8,243 nt of DNA, taken from positions 1-8,243 of the forward strand of contig SKMY01000004.1 of the NCBI GenBank assembly GCA_007120815.1, in the 5' to 3' direction. A model generated the notes under the pieces. That model had not been told where the DNA came from. It worked only from the letters and a program-made list of their open reading frames with translations, and searched no databases. The number at the start of each line of letters is the position of its first letter. Position 1 is the first letter of the stretch. The DNA comes from Syntrophomonadaceae bacterium (lineage in GTDB: Bacteria; Bacillota_D; Dethiobacteria; DTU022; UBA8154). A program made the position numbers and the translations under genes. Positions 6,461-8,243 of this stretch are shown one piece after another.

Positions 6461-6480
6461 GCCCAAGGGGCCGTTTTTTT
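6457..6480 (+). terminator. Intrinsic terminator of murI
   Basis: GGCCC (6460-6464), loop AAG, GGGCC (6468-6472), extendable by T-G and two A-T pairs, then a run of seven T (6474-6480). A classic Rho-independent terminator about 50 bases after the murI stop. Confidence 0.88.
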
Positions 6481-6496
6481 ATTAACCGGGTTTTTT

Positions 6497-6525
6497 TCAT
6501 AAAATGGCCATGCATGCTATACATA
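6497..6525 (+). promoter_or_regulatory. Possible sporulation SigE-type promoter of the GerMN gene
   Basis: TCATAAA (6497-6503), 14 bases, then TATACATA (6518-6525). This resembles the B. subtilis SigE consensus (KMATATT, 14-15 bases, CATACANT) with mismatches at the end of the -35 and at both ends of the -10. The same bases also read as an extended SigA -10, TGCTATACA, with TTTTCA 18 bases upstream. A second TGATATAAC lies at 6560-6568. B. subtilis gerM belongs to the mother-cell SigE regulon, which makes the first reading attractive but unproved. Confidence 0.3.
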
Positions 6526-6586
6526 TTAAATAAAGATGTAAGCAACCGCATCGTTAAACTGATATAACAATAAAAAGGAAGGGGTT

Positions 6587-6604
6587 GCTTTAACATGTTA
6601 AAGC
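6587..6604 (+). promoter_or_regulatory. 18-bp perfect palindrome over the GerMN gene start codon
   Basis: GCTTTAACATGTTAAAGC is its own reverse complement. The ATG start occupies 6595-6597, the centre. As RNA it folds into a 7-bp stem with a CAUG loop. Further U-G, U-A and G-U pairs (6583-6586 with 6605-6608) lengthen the stem to about 11 pairs and bring it to the edge of the AAGGAAGGGG ribosome site (6575-6584). It could modulate translation initiation or be a DNA operator. The palindrome itself is certain; a function is inferred. Confidence 0.55.
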
Positions 6605-7647
6605 GATTATTTTTCTTGGCTGTTTTAATGCTTTCCGCTGCTGCGATTATTCTTACGGGAGGTTGCCTGAACAATATTTTGCCCCGGGTTGAAGAGACAG
6701 AAGAAGGTGAGGTGACTCTTCCTGAAGAGGCTTACGAAGAAAAAGTTGAAGAAAAGCAGGGTGAACTCATTGTCCCAGAAGGTATGCTGCCACTGCAGCT
6801 TTACTTTATGGAAGAACAAACGGGATACCTGGTCCCGGTTACCGTTTTTGTTCCCTGGACAGAAAGTATTGCACGAACCAGCCTGGAAAAGCTGGTGAAA
6901 GGCCCTACTCCCGGCCAAGAAATGATTTACGGGTTTAGGGCACTGCTGCCCCCAACCACGGAAATACAGGGCCTTACTATTCGTGAAGGCAGAGCCTATG
7001 TGGATTTCAATCAGGCATTTTTAAATTATGATCCCGAGCAAGAGAGGAACGTTTTAAACAGCATCATCTTTACGCTGCTGCAATTTGCGACCGTGGATGA
7101 AGTAGAGTTTTGGGTAAATGGTGAGACCCTGGAGACCTTCCCGGGAGGAACGCCGGGTCGAAACCCCTTTGGCCGTGAGAGGGGCGTTAACCTGCAGGTA
7201 GACGAGGGCCTGGAAGATTTCCAGCAGACCACCCTGGTAACGCTTTATTTTTGCATGGCGCTGGGAGACCATGAGATTTTTTACGTTCCTATCTCCCGGG
7301 TTTTATCTGGAGAGCAGGATCTCCTGGAGGCATCACTTAAAGAGTTAATCCAGGGTCCCAGGCAGGGCACGTCTCTTTTTAGTGATCTTCCCACAAATAC
7401 GGTGGTAAAAGAAGCAAACATTCACGGCACCATCGCTACAGTCAGTCTTTCCAAGGAACTGCTGAATTACCAGGGGGGGCGCACAGGAGAAGAAAACATA
7501 AAAAACCAACTGGTGCTGACATTAACGGAAATCCCCGGGGTTGAGAACGTTCAAGTGCAGGTTGAAGGGGAGCCGGTTATATTAACGTACAACACATCTT
7601 TACTTGACCCTATACCGCGTCCTTTAATTATTAATCCCGTGAAGTGA
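6595..7647 (+). CDS. GerMN-domain lipoprotein (GerM-like sporulation/germination protein)
   Basis: A 350-residue secreted protein. The N-terminus is a lipoprotein signal: two positive residues (K3, R4), a hydrophobic core (L5-L20), then TGGC with C24 as the lipidated cysteine. Threonine at position -3 is less usual than leucine. An acidic linker (about 32-60) rich in Glu follows, then two GerMN repeats at about 64-180 and 210-330. Each has the pattern of a strand-rich start (LYFMEEQTGYLVPV; LYFCMALGDHEIFYVPI), a helix, a G-P element (LVKGPTPGQ; LIQGPRQGT) and a YVDFNQ/TVSLSK-type strand followed by LLNY or FLNY. Tandem GerMN domains are the architecture of B. subtilis GerM, needed for normal sporulation and germination and anchored at the membrane facing the intermembrane space. 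The exact partner here is unknown. The start is supported by AAGGAAGGGG ten bases upstream. Location after murI and before rph recalls the order in related anaerobic spore-formers. Confidence 0.87.
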   Translation: MLKRLFFLAVLMLSAAAIILTGGCLNNILPRVEETEEGEVTLPEEAYEEKVEEKQGELIVPEGMLPLQLYFMEEQTGYLVPVTVFVPWTESIARTSLEKLVKGPTPGQEMIYGFRALLPPTTEIQGLTIREGRAYVDFNQAFLNYDPEQERNVLNSIIFTLLQFATVDEVEFWVNGETLETFPGGTPGRNPFGRERGVNLQVDEGLEDFQQTTLVTLYFCMALGDHEIFYVPISRVLSGEQDLLEASLKELIQGPRQGTSLFSDLPTNTVVKEANIHGTIATVSLSKELLNYQGGRTGEENIKNQLVLTLTEIPGVENVQVQVEGEPVILTYNTSLLDPIPRPLIINPVK

Positions 7648-7881
7648 ATAGCTAGAGACCCTTGAAGGAATTGGAAGGAAAGAGTCGAATCCACTAAGTA
7701 GAGTGGGAAAAAATAGAAAGCGCACCCAATGGACGAGCTGGGGCGACAGTCAAACGAACCCTATCTGGCGATGATTATTTTTGCTGGTTAGGGAATGATA
7801 AAGCGATCGATAATTCTTTGTTACTTCACTTCACTTGATAAGGCACATGGGCGTGCCCTTGTTTTGAAAGGACGTGATGGT
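7648..7881 (+). other. gerM-rph spacer: candidate structured leader or small RNA
   Basis: The 234 bases carry no convincing gene but several local inverted repeats. CCACT/AGTGG occupies 7691-7695 and 7702-7706. CGC-A-CCCA pairs with TGGGGCG at 7721-7728 and 7739-7745, a 7-bp stem with one bulged A. CCCTA/TAGGG occupies 7759-7763 and 7789-7793; after a U-U mismatch it continues by seven more pairs (7765-7771 with 7781-7787, three of them wobble) to a 9-base loop. ATAAAG/CTTTGT occupies 7798-7803 and 7816-7821. GGCAC/GTGCC occupies 7842-7846 and 7853-7857. A short ACTTC repeat lies near 7823-7836. The consecutive hairpins suggest a transcribed structured element upstream of rph, but I do not recognise an RNA family and have not folded it computationally. 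Confidence 0.35.
7842..7866 (+). terminator. Possible weak terminator/attenuator before rph
   Basis: GGCAC (7842-7846), loop ATGGGC, GTGCC (7853-7857), then CTTGTTTTG. The stem is short (5 bp, extendable by AA/TT across a bulged C) and the U-tract is interrupted. It sits directly before the rph ribosome site (AAAGGA, 7867-7872). It could end upstream transcription or attenuate rph; it could also be incidental. Confidence 0.35.
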
Positions 7882-8243
7882 TTGAGACCAGATAAGCGGA
7901 AAGACGATGAACACAGGCCCGTTAGAATAACGAGAGGATACCTGAAATACGCCGAGGGCTCGGCATTAATCGAGGTTGGGGATACGAAGGTAATCTGTTC
8001 GGCCTCAGTGGAAAACAACGTGCCCGGCTGGTTAAAAGAAGGTAAATCCGGTTGGGTAACGGCTGAATACGCCCTGCTTCCCCGGTCGACCCAAGTTCGC
8101 AATATCCGGGAAGCTGCCCGGGGCCGAATAGGCGGAAGGACCCATGAAATCCAACGGCTTATCGGGCGCTCTCTCCGCGCCGTGGTTGACTTGAGTTTGC
8201 TGGGTGAGCGAACAATATGGATTGACTGTGACGTGTTGCAGGC
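7882..8243 (+). CDS. rph: Ribonuclease PH, N-terminal part (3' end outside window)
   Basis: Phosphorolytic 3'-to-5' exoribonuclease that trims tRNA 3' ends, acting as a hexameric ring in the cytoplasm. About 120 residues are visible and the frame is open to the window edge. The N-terminus [16 protein letters not shown] is the standard RNase PH beginning. Further blocks are [26 protein letters not shown] and [21 protein letters not shown], which includes R86, one of the two conserved phosphate-site arginines. Start: TTG at 7882-7884, nine bases after AAAGGA (7867-7872). The nearby GTG 7874 and ATG 7877 are in another frame and hit a TGA that overlaps this TTG. In related Firmicutes rph is often followed by the XTP/dITP diphosphatase gene, which would lie outside this window. 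Confidence 0.94.
   Translation, partial: MRPDKRKDDEHRPVRITRGYLKYAEGSALIEVGDTKVICSASVENNVPGWLKEGKSGWVTAEYALLPRSTQVRNIREAARGRIGGRTHEIQRLIGRSLRAVVDLSLLGERTIWIDCDVLQ

Noticed and set aside
7729..7791. A 20-codon reading frame starting MDELGRQ in the gerM-rph spacer
   Set aside because: No Shine-Dalgarno precedes the ATG, the frame overlaps the hairpins, and neighbouring frames are open for similar lengths.
7821..8102. A 93-codon minus-strand frame opposite rph
   Set aside because: It overlaps the start and conserved N-terminal motifs of RNase PH and has no credible initiation signal.

Overview
The window reads as chromosomal DNA of an anaerobic, endospore-forming Firmicute, most likely of the Peptococcaceae/Desulfotomaculia type (Pelotomaculum-like). 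This placement is inference from gene content. The clues are strong AAGGAGG-type ribosome binding sites, frequent TTG and GTG starts, a four-subunit archaeal/Thermotoga-style pyruvate:ferredoxin oxidoreductase, and the run murI - GerMN lipoprotein - rph. No mobile element, CRISPR array, rRNA or convincing tRNA was seen.

Left part, plus strand. The window opens inside the C-terminal third of a sugar phosphate isomerase/epimerase-type TIM barrel. A 147-base gap with a good extended -10 promoter follows. Then come a soluble PAS-containing sensor histidine kinase and, 17 bases later, a single-domain (CheY/Spo0F-type) response regulator with no output domain. A perfect 12-bp hairpin closes this unit and also terminates the convergent operon on its right.

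Middle, minus strand (about 5120 down to 2033). A compact operon porG-porD-porA-porB encodes all four subunits of a pyruvate (2-oxoacid):ferredoxin oxidoreductase. Gamma and delta overlap by four bases. The porB ribosome binding site overlaps the porA stop region, and porB probably starts at a TTG. The enzyme oxidatively decarboxylates pyruvate with thiamine diphosphate (or runs in reverse), passing electrons through the beta-subunit cluster and the 2x[4Fe-4S] delta subunit to ferredoxin.

The 483 bases between porG and murI hold an AT-rich part with several short palindromes, presumably carrying the por promoter, and a GC-richer part just before murI with small hairpins of unknown meaning.

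Right part, plus strand. murI (glutamate racemase, TTG start) ends at a clear intrinsic terminator. Next is a lipoprotein with two GerMN domains, like the spore germination/sporulation protein GerM. It has a possible SigE-like promoter and an 18-bp perfect palindrome centred on its start codon. A 234-base spacer with five potential hairpins precedes rph (RNase PH, TTG start), which runs off the window. No wholly new system was found. The most interesting unexplained items are the start-codon palindrome of the GerMN gene, the structured gerM-rph spacer, and the orphan kinase/receiver pair facing the por operon.
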